A DNA stretch of 32,840 nucleotides from a virus, in IMG/VR virus record IMGVR_UViG_3300010160_000148, positions 1 to 32,840 of that record; one strand, given 5' to 3'. The position numbers were made by a program, and so were the translations under genes. A model generated the notes under the pieces. The model had not been told where the DNA came from, searched no databases, and worked only from the letters and a program-made list of their open reading frames with translations. Of the stretch, positions 25,201-31,131 are shown piece after piece. Position 1 is the stretch's first letter, and the number at the start of each line of letters is the position of its first letter.

Positions 25201-25378
25201 GGTCGCCTTTTAATGTTTGGTAGCTTGCTTTAGCGGCGCCAGTTAACCCAGTATCGGGTTTTTCAGCTGGCTGGTATAAGTCTTTGTATTTTTCTTGAGC
25301 GTGCGCCAATGCCTCGCGTTGTGATACCCCTTCGGGCACATCCATGTAGGAACCATCGGGTAAACGCAAATATGGCAT
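16274..25378 (-). CDS. Giant internal virion/ejection-type protein with peptidase-like and LPD38-like regions
   Basis: The 3034-aa protein is by far the largest in the window. The opening LPDGSYMDVPEGVSQREAL (6-24) is a motif of phage internal virion proteins. A hydrophobic Ala/Gly segment (about 112-148) is followed by FTGSNLSRDLQEGQSL (148-163). Charged, mostly coiled-coil sequence fills about 285-1900. A peptidase-like region contains LAHEITGHLGVEG, with H2015-E2016 and H2020 (HExxGH). Near 2340-2370 is the YNRDLMNFL...YVPFYR pattern of large polyvalent proteins, and from about 2685 an LPD38-like C-terminus with a hydrophobic segment near 2725. It is the last gene of the virion block, the place of T7 gp16, so it likely enters the host with the DNA. 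No strong ribosome site precedes its ATG (AAAAAGTAAAACTT). No RNA polymerase motif was found. Confidence 0.82.
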   Translation of the reverse strand: MPYLRLPDGSYMDVPEGVSQREALAHAQEKYKDLYQPAEKPDTGLTGAAKASYQTLKGDLAAVAGKTGLMDIGEAEKYQKERQAEAARIYKPTKESWSEAPFLKARELLGGSLPYMAAPIAVGGAAALGGAPIAAGAGLAGLASGLQFTGSNLSRDLQEGQSLQEASLGKAVAAAIPQAALDVVGFRYLPGVQKIFKSAGVELSEQAAKKIIEAGTVKTAGHYIAGGAKIAGIEGATEAGQQFFERLQAGLNIADEQARKEYLESFVGGAVLGGIASPFGVAGKRGEAKDVLLKEQTKRDEATSAAEEARKQTPEYRAELETQRNDIQGRITQIQSVLKDPRLDKEAVDEGKKEIKDLQAQLKGLVGELKTAGAPAEETQAFSIDQAIAERKAQEEQESAKNEQAQKVKEDSQGFIKEHQGLASTVDYLQTKLQDAMKNSNIQQAETFGDLLDKKSAELQQLSEIAQRAGINVRTPEAQLKSANSALKKAQNQLAVASEDANLTSDKRKELIQSIKDAQTKIDELNTQVSQRKEETAASQALAQKQEERLQGPVKYNKKTGKFEILSEEEISEPIDMAEYELRANEMTNNRLAGLGAAASERQRAFGEMDTVQKVAEEIDKGNLYNTSAKLLGLTTSAGKNGKWSFSDPQEAAILRKEVADKLDEIERDRATAEQNKMDLPADPRTPYLEQLFEKLSENAAVEPGTLPKSKVESRRELRYRQAEIPAAQKLFKPDLPVGEYTPTHIAKVRAELAEINRLLGYDEQNEADKKAEKARLNRTIKKAKATIARKTASEVDKKAAQKSITTAEAEKKRIDNEKVSVSEGFDLAGIKKKALAEIDANIKAQQAIVDNKESSEKDVYWAKDRIAKLNIAKKSHSALKNPAQKDFLDRLEKRKARLENEILDATLPLRAKGKVPKYLRIESDIETLEGQLKEATAPSEIKRLQTRIANANAKLAKVKKTSRLPEGGAKGERVVGAAKEGTALTEIQDAIDQLRKGEFMGGAAATETTLEGQSRPLILRGIRNDVDTLIMAAISDINIGRRSRKEEDMTRQEQEEFATVVEQLLLSKAARATGWRAELQRAPETAEETAISKAFKDAGFNFGDKTAYEQYVEAIGKSGLTDEDIVTNYGEANKQIEQIRNNLDTLIDKKNDLEDKINTASDRSVISTYKKQIDRLTTSIKEANKEYDAAKAEFVRGEKEGKGEIRTGMREQERIDIRDTLDKLKQSFGSERAPLVEAPEITAESMPEIDGEPKELSKLRNIANDFLESTRGILRGLGEALRIFTPVEVRKSKAILDDFNKQKQTALDFMRDIAGGKEEKTSFFNKVIEATKKEKEAAAAELEANTEITSSLSVGPLPRGETLINKSLRRKADKLRKQADELRADTTADVNKAIEQVKETIATAESAAKQKLDADFKQFFDQLKANNADYLDASITYQKARGEYYAKKQAEAGAARAEEVGGDRERTSKILKRSEQEGRQKVGLGLPGKKVQAVVTQTVLSNLSFINISKKVTVMRKLFKAIDAADKQIGKSENERAAAVQKAKEAYANEVIKTRKYAENESLGTKPGELGDLFIQLSKVESESPEGKAILKDIATIRRASEEDAARMGIVRRAKKEVGPKGSIEAEEERKALQAEQTEESRRAIERRKNVITTKQRNKRQEEVQKELDAANAKEIKKAPKDATTAQKRTINAANDKIRIARQSLQAELDVITNADFEVLRNRGQIKREAADRLYKKSTFESKRDNEVNRLRKKQDLIETKATGAKLKEADKKFLDKHGDELTDAEKEILANAEALGRNAASYIEEKATEYKQRVAVNENKLQKPLSEEEKFAKTTAGKNQAERIKNAKGREKEKILAKEFKKALDENAVVEAGYKAVGITEAEFTKFIRRAEKQRLDFWTNEIEDAKISMDDFKGLEEGMRGDWDPRIEKPITGEGVSSSVVQRVVDKLKLPKGLKVIVLEKLTPTLRGAIANGGYTDTEIDGVRGGVMPDGTVFIVANNHADIKDVERTLAHEITGHLGVEGVLGQAGMDALARKVIAQNGSVAKLADKLGVGEEALAAYTAAKQAGKSEEFAQAKALREVIAHTAEARPDKNFIQKANEFIKALVGAFRAALRKMGIDLDINTTDVYKLLRDARNSEKIAPGIYKGRDGEYQLKGGKATYGPGGAIIARGADMMMAKQAPLKDRLFPPNIGLYLKQKLVAGSASFEKVLEIKGMKNSLLANQAKYYISQHNQRFTVSGNALTIGVPVVRQEKGGKGLVVESKSGANIKKLAEILGKIGWGNAEGIRNAYSLYRISKRAKNVGVEKLNFKNPQEMSKMLKEVDALVAGNETLRRGFAEADKVYDQYNRDLMNFLVQTGALPKNKAIDLVKNDDYVPFYRTEENGNVMLDLGGADRVRIGNLKDQPYLKELVGGDERIVDIYTGALQNTNLLIDMALHNLASRNVAFTLAELGLVDARGESGIKIRPGKGPASDKVIRFSVQPINDKDDGFRHVIVNTESTGIPSEYLVQGLAGVNTSVPSLVKSMGFFARTLRSWVTRSPVYAARQIIRDPFTATMASGVNTIPVLTSLKAMGKSIGRMRRGEVGTSEIERLGLVSSNVFTGTSEDMQKILLQITSGKGGWESYLAKADALAAQGDAATREVAFNSFRKQGLSEMEAALATYETMPFTQRGTSSSLFLLSTMVPFMNAQIQGLNVLYNAFTGKATFQDKLRIKQKIWQRGMLMFGMSMAYALLMSEDEAYQNANDDERYNNWFVYVPGIDEPVRVPIPFELGIPFKALPEAIVNVMRGDKTAKEAVKALSKMIQNSIPIGPTSIPQAIKAPLEIIADYSFYTGRSIVGDRLAGVDPSERFNSNTTELAKFIGKGTGSIPFLGEYLSPVQLEYMVRGYTGGLPLALASMTNPLFGSAAGEKPTARASEMPVIGSLFQSKDASGLINRAYKDIEAINRAGQTYKKLEEEGRDKEAGAYADRFADELSLAPLAGQFKQKMGQLAKEEREIKSDPNLSGPDKRRQLDEVRKERIELSKELLSERE

Positions 25379-25408
25379 AAGTTTTACTTTTTAAACTAGT
25401 AGGCGGGT

Positions 25409-26983
25409 CTAGTATGGTCTTGTTTGTGCGCCCTGTCCCGGAATTGTAGCAGAAAGCAGCGAACCATTTACATATCTGTAGTAGTCTTGCTCGCTATTAA
25501 TACCCATACTTTGCAATTCTTTATAGTACTTTCTGTTATCTTTTGGCATGTCATTCCATTGCTTAGCCGCATCAGTCAACGACATCTGGTTTGTTTTGCC
25601 TGTTTTGCCGTATAAAGCTTCAAGTTGCGGATTACCTGCAATACCTTTTAAAGTACGTAATGCTTCTGGTTCTTGATTAAGCGTAGCAGCTCTAAGTGAA
25701 AGGTCTTGTTTTCTATATGCGGCTTCGTCGTGTAATCTCTTAAACATAAGAGCGGATTCCATATCACCTCTAGAAGCAGCTTCTTGAGCTTTAGCAAGGT
25801 TAAAATCCATTTCATTAGCGCTTTGTTCAACAGCACGTTGTTCTTTACGAGACGCTGCCGCTGTTTTAGCAACTGCAGAAGCCCCTTGACCCGCTGCCAT
25901 AGCCATATTAGGGTTGCTAAACAAAGCGCTAGCTATGTTTAAAAGAGCTTCGCCACCACCTTGGCTTTTTAATTGGGCAAGACCTTCACGTTGTTTAGCG
26001 CCCATACCTTCTAGTTTGGATAAGAAACCGTCTCTGTTTTTCTTAACCATATCCATGTAGCTAGCAAACTCATCAGTACCGCCAATACCAGCTTTAGTTT
26101 TGTCAGGACCGGGAGCATTTAACGCTGTTCCAACAGCTTTTCTAGCAGGCATTGTTACATCAGGAGCAGCTGCCGCTCCTGTGCCGGGCAACGCAGGAGA
26201 ACCTTCTGGAAAAACGCCTTTATTTGTAGCAAGCGCAGTCAGTTGGTCTGGCGTCATGGCAGCGGTTTTAGCGGTTGTTGCAACGTCATCTTTTCTTGCA
26301 GCGCGTGTACGTTGACTTGGCGTAAATATAAAATCTTTAATCCCAGCATTACGTTTTTCTTCTTCTGCTTGATTTTCAGCAATAATACGGCGTAGCTTTT
26401 GAGACTCACTTTCTTCTTTAGAAGGAACGTAATTTGGATCTGTCGGCATAGAAACGTATTGCAACGGATTAACTAGACTAGAATATTCACCATTAAAACG
26501 TGGTACTTCTCCGCCCTCATCAAACGCAACAATACCACCGCTAGCCATGTCCATAGAGTCCATGTTAGGAGCAGGCAAATCAGCAATACCACCATCGGAA
26601 TACATTAACCCACCTTGTGCAGCCATCATAGGCTGTTGGGGCATACCTTGTGGCATCTGTGGTTGGTCGCCCATCAACAACTTTTCTTTAACGCTAGGTT
26701 GTTGAGCTTGCGCCATAGCCTGTTGACCACTCATAGCAGTACGCAACTGTTTACGACCCATAGCTTCAGTCATTGCAACGTATTGTGGAACGTCAAGACT
26801 CTTACCTTGGAGTACTTCAGCCAACTGCCCATCGCTCATTTTGCGGGCTAGTGCCATAACCTGAGCCATATTGCCTGATGAAATGCCTTTAGGAGCCGTA
26901 GCTGGTTGTGCAATAGCGGCTAATCCTGCTTGAGGAGCGGTTGCCATGCCTTTCGGTGCTGCCATACCCATAGATGGTGTCAT
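25409..26983 (-). CDS. Internal virion-type protein with DGG motifs (524 aa)
   Basis: The 524-aa protein has a Met/Gln/Ala-rich N-terminal 120 residues, then two related motifs AQGGLMYSDGG (122-132) and ASGGIVAFDEGG (147-158) followed by EVPRFNGEYSS. The rest is polar with helices typical of structural core proteins, including FLSKLEGMGAKQREGLAQLK and MAMAAGQGASAVAKTAAASR. It lies between the Gln-rich protein and the giant protein, the position of T7 gene 15 (inference from order, not from sequence). A ribosome site AAGGA lies 6 nt before the ATG. It stops 30 nt before the giant gene. Confidence 0.75.
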   Translation of the reverse strand: MTPSMGMAAPKGMATAPQAGLAAIAQPATAPKGISSGNMAQVMALARKMSDGQLAEVLQGKSLDVPQYVAMTEAMGRKQLRTAMSGQQAMAQAQQPSVKEKLLMGDQPQMPQGMPQQPMMAAQGGLMYSDGGIADLPAPNMDSMDMASGGIVAFDEGGEVPRFNGEYSSLVNPLQYVSMPTDPNYVPSKEESESQKLRRIIAENQAEEEKRNAGIKDFIFTPSQRTRAARKDDVATTAKTAAMTPDQLTALATNKGVFPEGSPALPGTGAAAAPDVTMPARKAVGTALNAPGPDKTKAGIGGTDEFASYMDMVKKNRDGFLSKLEGMGAKQREGLAQLKSQGGGEALLNIASALFSNPNMAMAAGQGASAVAKTAAASRKEQRAVEQSANEMDFNLAKAQEAASRGDMESALMFKRLHDEAAYRKQDLSLRAATLNQEPEALRTLKGIAGNPQLEALYGKTGKTNQMSLTDAAKQWNDMPKDNRKYYKELQSMGINSEQDYYRYVNGSLLSATIPGQGAQTRPY

Positions 26984-26992
26984 ATTTATTCC

Positions 26993-28027
26993 TTAACCAA
27001 ACGCTTTGTACGCGCCCAAGGCGCCAAGGCCATAGCCTAAAAGTTGCTGACCTGTACTAGGTTGCGCTTGATACATTTGTGTTGTTGAAGACTGTAATGG
27101 TAAACCCCTAAGCATAGAGTTCATAATACCAAGCTGCATGTATGGATACTGTTGTGCAGTAGCGTAATCTTGAATAGACTGATTAATCTTCTGTTGTTCT
27201 TGCGCTTGCTGTTGAGCGCCCGCTTGAGATTGCGTATTTAAAATATTTGTCTGCGCACCAAGTTGTTGTGTACCTAATTGACCTAAATTAGCACCTGCAG
27301 CATTAGCTTGCCCCAAACCTTGTAATGCTGCGCCGTAACCTTGCATATTTAAGTTAGCACCAAACTGTTGTTGCTGTTGTGCATTTTGGAATGCGTTTTG
27401 TGAACCTGTAGCTTCAATACCTTGTAGCTGACTATTTAAACTACGTTGAGCTTCAGAATTTACAATAGCTTGACGGCTACCGCCAAAAGCACCTGAACCA
27501 ACAGCTTGCTGGTTACGCATACCTTGCCCAATCCCATAGTCACGTAGTGCTTGACTCTTTTGATAGTCAACTACGTTTTGCATATATGGCGACATATAGC
27601 CTTGCATAGAACGTGGGTCTTGCGCTTGTTGTGCGTATTGTTGCCCTGCACCAGCTGCTTGTCCTGCAATACCTAAAGAACCTAAACCTGAAATACCTGA
27701 CAAACTACTACCTGCAGCATACTGGTCAGGAGTTGTTAAATTAGCAGCGCCAGCTTGAGATTGTTGTTGTAACGGAGAAAACCCTGCTACATAATCGTTA
27801 GGATTTGAACTATATGGTTGGTATGGCCTAAACGACGTCATGTCGTCGTTATAAATTTGCGACTGTGTAGACGCAAGCATGTTTTCCACATACGGACGTG
27901 CGTATTCTGGGACGTTGGTATTAACAGTAGTGCTTTGTGTAGGTTGAGAGCTACCACCACCAGAAGAACCTCCGTAGAACATAAACTGATCTACAAACCA
28001 CCACTTCAACATTTTTAATATATTCAT
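26993..28027 (-). CDS. Gln/Ala/Gly-rich internal virion protein (344 aa)
   Basis: The 344-aa protein carries MSPYMQNVVDYQKSQALRDY (145-164) and GAFGGSRQAIVNSEAQRSL (179-197), a signature seen in phage internal or DNA-transfer proteins. The middle is a Gln-rich helical stretch (about 200-310), and the end is a short hydrophobic GLGALGAYKAFG. The position between the GNAT-like and 524-aa proteins is that of T7 gene 14. The ATG forms an ATGA overlap with the GNAT-like gene and has AGAGG 8 nt upstream. A second ATG 15 codons in (MFYGGSSGGG) is possible. The first residues (ILKMLKWWFVDQF) are amphipathic and could touch membrane. Confidence 0.75.
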   Translation of the reverse strand: MNILKMLKWWFVDQFMFYGGSSGGGSSQPTQSTTVNTNVPEYARPYVENMLASTQSQIYNDDMTSFRPYQPYSSNPNDYVAGFSPLQQQSQAGAANLTTPDQYAAGSSLSGISGLGSLGIAGQAAGAGQQYAQQAQDPRSMQGYMSPYMQNVVDYQKSQALRDYGIGQGMRNQQAVGSGAFGGSRQAIVNSEAQRSLNSQLQGIEATGSQNAFQNAQQQQQFGANLNMQGYGAALQGLGQANAAGANLGQLGTQQLGAQTNILNTQSQAGAQQQAQEQQKINQSIQDYATAQQYPYMQLGIMNSMLRGLPLQSSTTQMYQAQPSTGQQLLGYGLGALGAYKAFG

Positions 28028-28437
28028 ATTTTTGCCTCTACAATTCTGTAGCGTTCTTTAAACCCGTATCTAGTCCACAACCGTGCAATAGATTCTCTTG
28101 CGGCACCCTGTATTTTAGTGGCGCCTTGTGCTTTAAGTAAAGCTGTAAACTGCGCATAAGTGTCTTGATTACTAATTAATTTACCGCCAATAGCTACTAC
28201 AAACGCAACTCTGTCGTTAGGCATATTATTAAAATTAATTGCCGCCGCACCGTGAATTGTATTTTCTTCATCTACTGCAACTACCAAAAGCCATTGCCCG
28301 TTAGCTAGCATTACTTTAGCTTGTTCAGCGGTGTAATCATCTTCACCCCATTTTAACGCTTCAGCTAAAAACTCTTTAACCAAAGGCCATGCTTGGTGAA
28401 ATGCTGCAGTAAAGACGGGTTGAATAGTTAAATTCAA
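28024..28437 (-). CDS. GNAT-like protein, T7 gp13-like position (137 aa)
   Basis: The 137-aa protein has a GNAT acetyltransferase-type layout: helices WPLVKEFLAEALKW, beta strands WLLVVAVDEENTIHGAAAINF, then VAFVVAIGG, and the final segment IQGAARESIARLWTRYGFKE (113-132), where 'RYGF' is the usual GNAT end. T7 gp13, an internal virion protein of nearly the same length and also GNAT-like, sits at the matching place in its virion block. The only in-frame start is TTG at 28437, directly after the TAA of the upstream gene and in the same frame, with no good ribosome site, so translation probably depends on the upstream gene. Acetyltransferase activity is doubtful in such virion forms. Confidence 0.75.
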   Translation of the reverse strand: MNLTIQPVFTAAFHQAWPLVKEFLAEALKWGEDDYTAEQAKVMLANGQWLLVVAVDEENTIHGAAAINFNNMPNDRVAFVVAIGGKLISNQDTYAQFTALLKAQGATKIQGAARESIARLWTRYGFKERYRIVEAKI

Positions 28438-28926
28438 TTAACCAGTCCATCCAGACCAAGATGGGCCGTTATCTGTTGCTGGTGCTGGGTGTTCTGCATC
28501 CCATTTAGCTTGCGCTTCTGCTGCCTGTTGCTGTTGTAGCCTTACACTGGGTACTACGTTATTTAAATTCTGATTAATTGCTGCCATATTTGGTCTGTAA
28601 TTAGAACCAACGTAAGGGGCTAATGGTGCTAGTTGTTGCAACCCGCTTTGATAAGGAGCGCTTTGCTGTTGCATGCCAAACATACTTTGTAAACTAGGTA
28701 AGCCAAGACTTGTGGTTTGCGGGGTCTGCCCACTATGCTGAGCCATAATGTTTTGCAAAAACGGTGTAGCTGTTTGAGGGGTGTATTGGGATGCGTATCT
28801 ATTAGCCATTGCTTCAGGAGAAGCGGACGCAGGAGCAGTATATGCCACACCGGGTTTACCAGAACCATATTGTGGACTTACTGAACCGCCTCCACCACCT
28901 CCGCCCCCACCAAGCATTCCACCCAT
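28438..28926 (-). CDS. Gly/Gln/Pro-rich structural protein (162 aa)
   Basis: The 162-aa protein opens with a run of nine glycines (6-14) and continues low-complexity (SPQYGSGKPGVAYTAPASAS; then Gln-rich MQQQSAPYQSGLQQL), with a basic helix SVRLQQQQAAEAQAKWDAEH near the end. No enzyme motif is visible, and it is probably part of the virion. It shares one base with the preceding gene (TAATG). Its TAA is followed in frame, without any gap, by the TTG of the GNAT-like gene. Confidence 0.65.
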   Translation of the reverse strand: MGGMLGGGGGGGGGSVSPQYGSGKPGVAYTAPASASPEAMANRYASQYTPQTATPFLQNIMAQHSGQTPQTTSLGLPSLQSMFGMQQQSAPYQSGLQQLAPLAPYVGSNYRPNMAAINQNLNNVVPSVRLQQQQAAEAQAKWDAEHPAPATDNGPSWSGWTG

Positions 28927-30419
28927 TAGACTGGTACTCCACTTTTAAAGTTAACAGACGGCGCTTGTTTCTTTTTACCTGTACGAGCAGTACGAACTTT
29001 ATCCATCATGGCATAAAGGCGCTTTGCGCCTGCATCAGTAGACCCATTACCAAGATGAGAAACAACATCAGCAGGTACCACAAACTCGCCATCTGCCAAG
29101 CGCGCAGGTTGCTTACGACCAATTTGAGCTGGGATATTATCTGACATGCCATCGCCGGGACCTTTTAATAAACGACCACCATCTGAGTAACCACCTAAGT
29201 CTGCAAGACCACCCCGAGCACCAGCAACGGCATTAGCAGGTAAGTCGCCCAAAGTCATACCTGAACGTAATGGAGATGTGCCAGTCATATTAGCGCCATA
29301 ACGAGCGTTATTAAGCATAGCCAACCCAGCTTGGTCTGCACTCATAGCAGCCATAGTTCTATCAGCAGTTAAATTAGCACGTTGTTTTTTCTTAGCGGGA
29401 TCACCACCACCAGATAGCGCCATTAAACCACCATCAGCAGCGTAACGTGTGTATTGAGCTTGATAGTATGGTTTAGGTTGAGGTGGGGTATACCCTTGAA
29501 AATTAGGAGAAAGAGTTACTGCGCTGCCAGCAGGATCTTCTGTAGTGTTGTTGACCCCCGCAACTGTATTCATGCCAATATCAGCTCCAATACCCGGAAG
29601 AACTTGAGTCATAGCCTTACCCGGCGTACTCATAGTACTGTAATAACTTGGGGGAACTGCTTTATTATCTTCAACAGATGGTGTTGGAACGGAAGGGTTG
29701 TTAACTAGTTTTTGTAAAAAATTTTGTTGTGGGGGCGGTGCTTTATACGCATCACCAAATTCATTTAATTTATAACCTTCTGGAACAGTGTTTGTTGAAC
29801 CTTGTCCAGAATAAGGAAGGTTAGCTACTTGGTCTGCTGGAATAGATGCACTAGGAACTTGCGGCATTCCGGGTCCAGCCACTTGTTTAATAGTGTCTGT
29901 AGCTTGCGCACCTTGGTTTACAGAATCGACTACTTGGCCTGTTTGTGCAGTTGTTTTAGCCGCTTCACCAGCAACATCTCCAGCACCGCCATAAGCACCC
30001 ATACCACCCGATATAGCGCCACCAAGACCACCATAAAGAGCGCCTTGACCTACGTCTTTACCTTGCGCTGCAGCACCAATAGCGCCAACACCCGCACCAG
30101 CTCCAGCACCAGCCATTGCACCACCAACAGTAGCAGCAGTGCCCACAGCCATGCCTTCAGCGGCAAGAGCAGCACTAAGAGCAGGGGCAGCAGCACCAGC
30201 CGTAAAGTAAGTAGCCGCAGCCATAGCTACGATAGGAAGAATTTGTTCTAAGAACCCTGCTTCTGGCAACCCTGTTTCTGGGTTAATTGTTAAGCTACCG
30301 CCATGCGCTTTAGCAAGCGCCTGTAACCCCTGTACCTCTTTTGGGGTCATATGGACAAGCATCTGGTCTTTACCACGTCCTTTTTGTTGAACGTGTTTAG
30401 CTAGGGTGTGTAAGCTCAT
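28926..30419 (-). CDS. Gly/Ala-rich virion-associated protein with DGEFVVPADVV motif (497 aa)
   Basis: The 497-aa protein begins LAKHVQQKGRGKDQMLVHM (6-24), then LTINPETGLPEAGFLEQILP (43-62), a pattern I recognise from other phage virion proteins. A long hydrophobic Ala/Gly region (63-145) could insert in membrane. A linker follows, then AADGGLMALSGGG (327-339), ARGGLADLGGYSDGGRLLKG (401-420) and PARLADGEFVVPADVVSHLG (438-457). The tail is basic (RTARTGKKKQ). The 'DGM..IPA.......LADGEFV' segment recurs in many phage tail-block proteins. It shares DGG motifs with the 524-aa protein. Spacing to the jelly-roll gene is 37 nt; AAGG lies 8 nt before the ATG. Confidence 0.75.
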   Translation of the reverse strand: MSLHTLAKHVQQKGRGKDQMLVHMTPKEVQGLQALAKAHGGSLTINPETGLPEAGFLEQILPIVAMAAATYFTAGAAAPALSAALAAEGMAVGTAATVGGAMAGAGAGAGVGAIGAAAQGKDVGQGALYGGLGGAISGGMGAYGGAGDVAGEAAKTTAQTGQVVDSVNQGAQATDTIKQVAGPGMPQVPSASIPADQVANLPYSGQGSTNTVPEGYKLNEFGDAYKAPPPQQNFLQKLVNNPSVPTPSVEDNKAVPPSYYSTMSTPGKAMTQVLPGIGADIGMNTVAGVNNTTEDPAGSAVTLSPNFQGYTPPQPKPYYQAQYTRYAADGGLMALSGGGDPAKKKQRANLTADRTMAAMSADQAGLAMLNNARYGANMTGTSPLRSGMTLGDLPANAVAGARGGLADLGGYSDGGRLLKGPGDGMSDNIPAQIGRKQPARLADGEFVVPADVVSHLGNGSTDAGAKRLYAMMDKVRTARTGKKKQAPSVNFKSGVPV

Positions 30420-30456
30420 AAGCGTACCTTGAGGTTATTTGGTGTCAAGTTTAACA

Positions 30457-31131
30457 TTAATATAGCGCCGATACAAAGGACATTGTGGCTACTACCGATT
30501 GGGTTGACGGCTTTGTAGGGCTTGCGCTGGCAGGATAGTATGGAATGGTTACGTTAGTTCCATCTGTGGTAGACCAGTAAATCTGGATATAATCCCCAGC
30601 AGCCATAGAAACAAAGTAATTCCAGCCCTTAATATCGTGAAAAGGATCTCCGGGATTTTTTCTTGCTGGCATACCAACTTTGCCTGTAGAACCTGTAATA
30701 TCAGCTAAAGTGGCTGTTGCAGCAGTGTATTGTTTAAGCCAAATATATACATCTTGTGGGGCATTAGAAAGGTTTTGTAACTGTACACTAAACTGTATGT
30801 TGTAAAGACCGGGGTAATCAGGGGTAATTCTAGAACTACTTACGATAGAAAACCCGTTGGTAAAATCGGTAGTATTAAAAGTTAAAGCTGTAGCAGTATT
30901 AGATGCAGCAGACTGGGTTACGCCGCTAGAAAACGCACCATATGGGAAAGTAACCGAGCCACCGCCAGAACCGTTTAAAAGACTTGCACCAAAGTTATCA
31001 ATCTGGTTAAAGTACAAACGAAGCACGTTTGAATACTGGTCAAAGTATCCAGCGTTATACCCAGCTAATGGAGCATTAGGTAAGTTTGGCGCTTTTGAAG
31101 GGCGGATTGGTGCAGATCTATTAAGTGCCAT
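30457..31131 (-). CDS. C1q/TNF-like jelly-roll virion protein (224 aa)
   Basis: The 224-aa protein has an N-terminal attachment part (YFDQYSNVLRLYFNQIDNF, about 29-47) and a beta-rich C-terminal domain. The latter shows SRITPDYPGLYNIQFSVQLQ, DVYIWLKQ, NYFVSMAAGDYIQIYWSTTD and the final VVATMSFVSALY, the strand order of C1q/TNF-like jelly rolls. Such proteins decorate phage heads or tails and can bind the host surface. The ATG shares a base with the beta-propeller gene (TAATG). The fold call is from pattern; its place on the particle is inference. Confidence 0.75.
   Translation of the reverse strand: MALNRSAPIRPSKAPNLPNAPLAGYNAGYFDQYSNVLRLYFNQIDNFGASLLNGSGGGSVTFPYGAFSSGVTQSAASNTATALTFNTTDFTNGFSIVSSSRITPDYPGLYNIQFSVQLQNLSNAPQDVYIWLKQYTAATATLADITGSTGKVGMPARKNPGDPFHDIKGWNYFVSMAAGDYIQIYWSTTDGTNVTIPYYPASASPTKPSTQSVVATMSFVSALY

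Noticed and set aside
16274-25378. Giant protein as an N4-type virion RNA polymerase
   Set aside because: The size (3034 aa) is in that range, but no single-subunit RNA polymerase motifs were found by reading; instead there is a coiled coil, an HExxGH element and an LPD38-like end.
25379-25408. AGTTT/AAACT inverted repeat before the giant gene
   Set aside because: AT-only short stem, likely chance in a 30-nt spacer; no regulatory meaning supported.
28024-28437. Host-type acetyltransferase acquired as a separate metabolic gene
   Set aside because: It lies within the virion block, coupled on both sides, at the position of T7 gp13; a structural role fits better.
30420-30456. Promoter with perfect TTGACA on the minus strand in the 37-nt gap
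   Set aside because: No acceptable -10 element lies 16-18 nt downstream of it.
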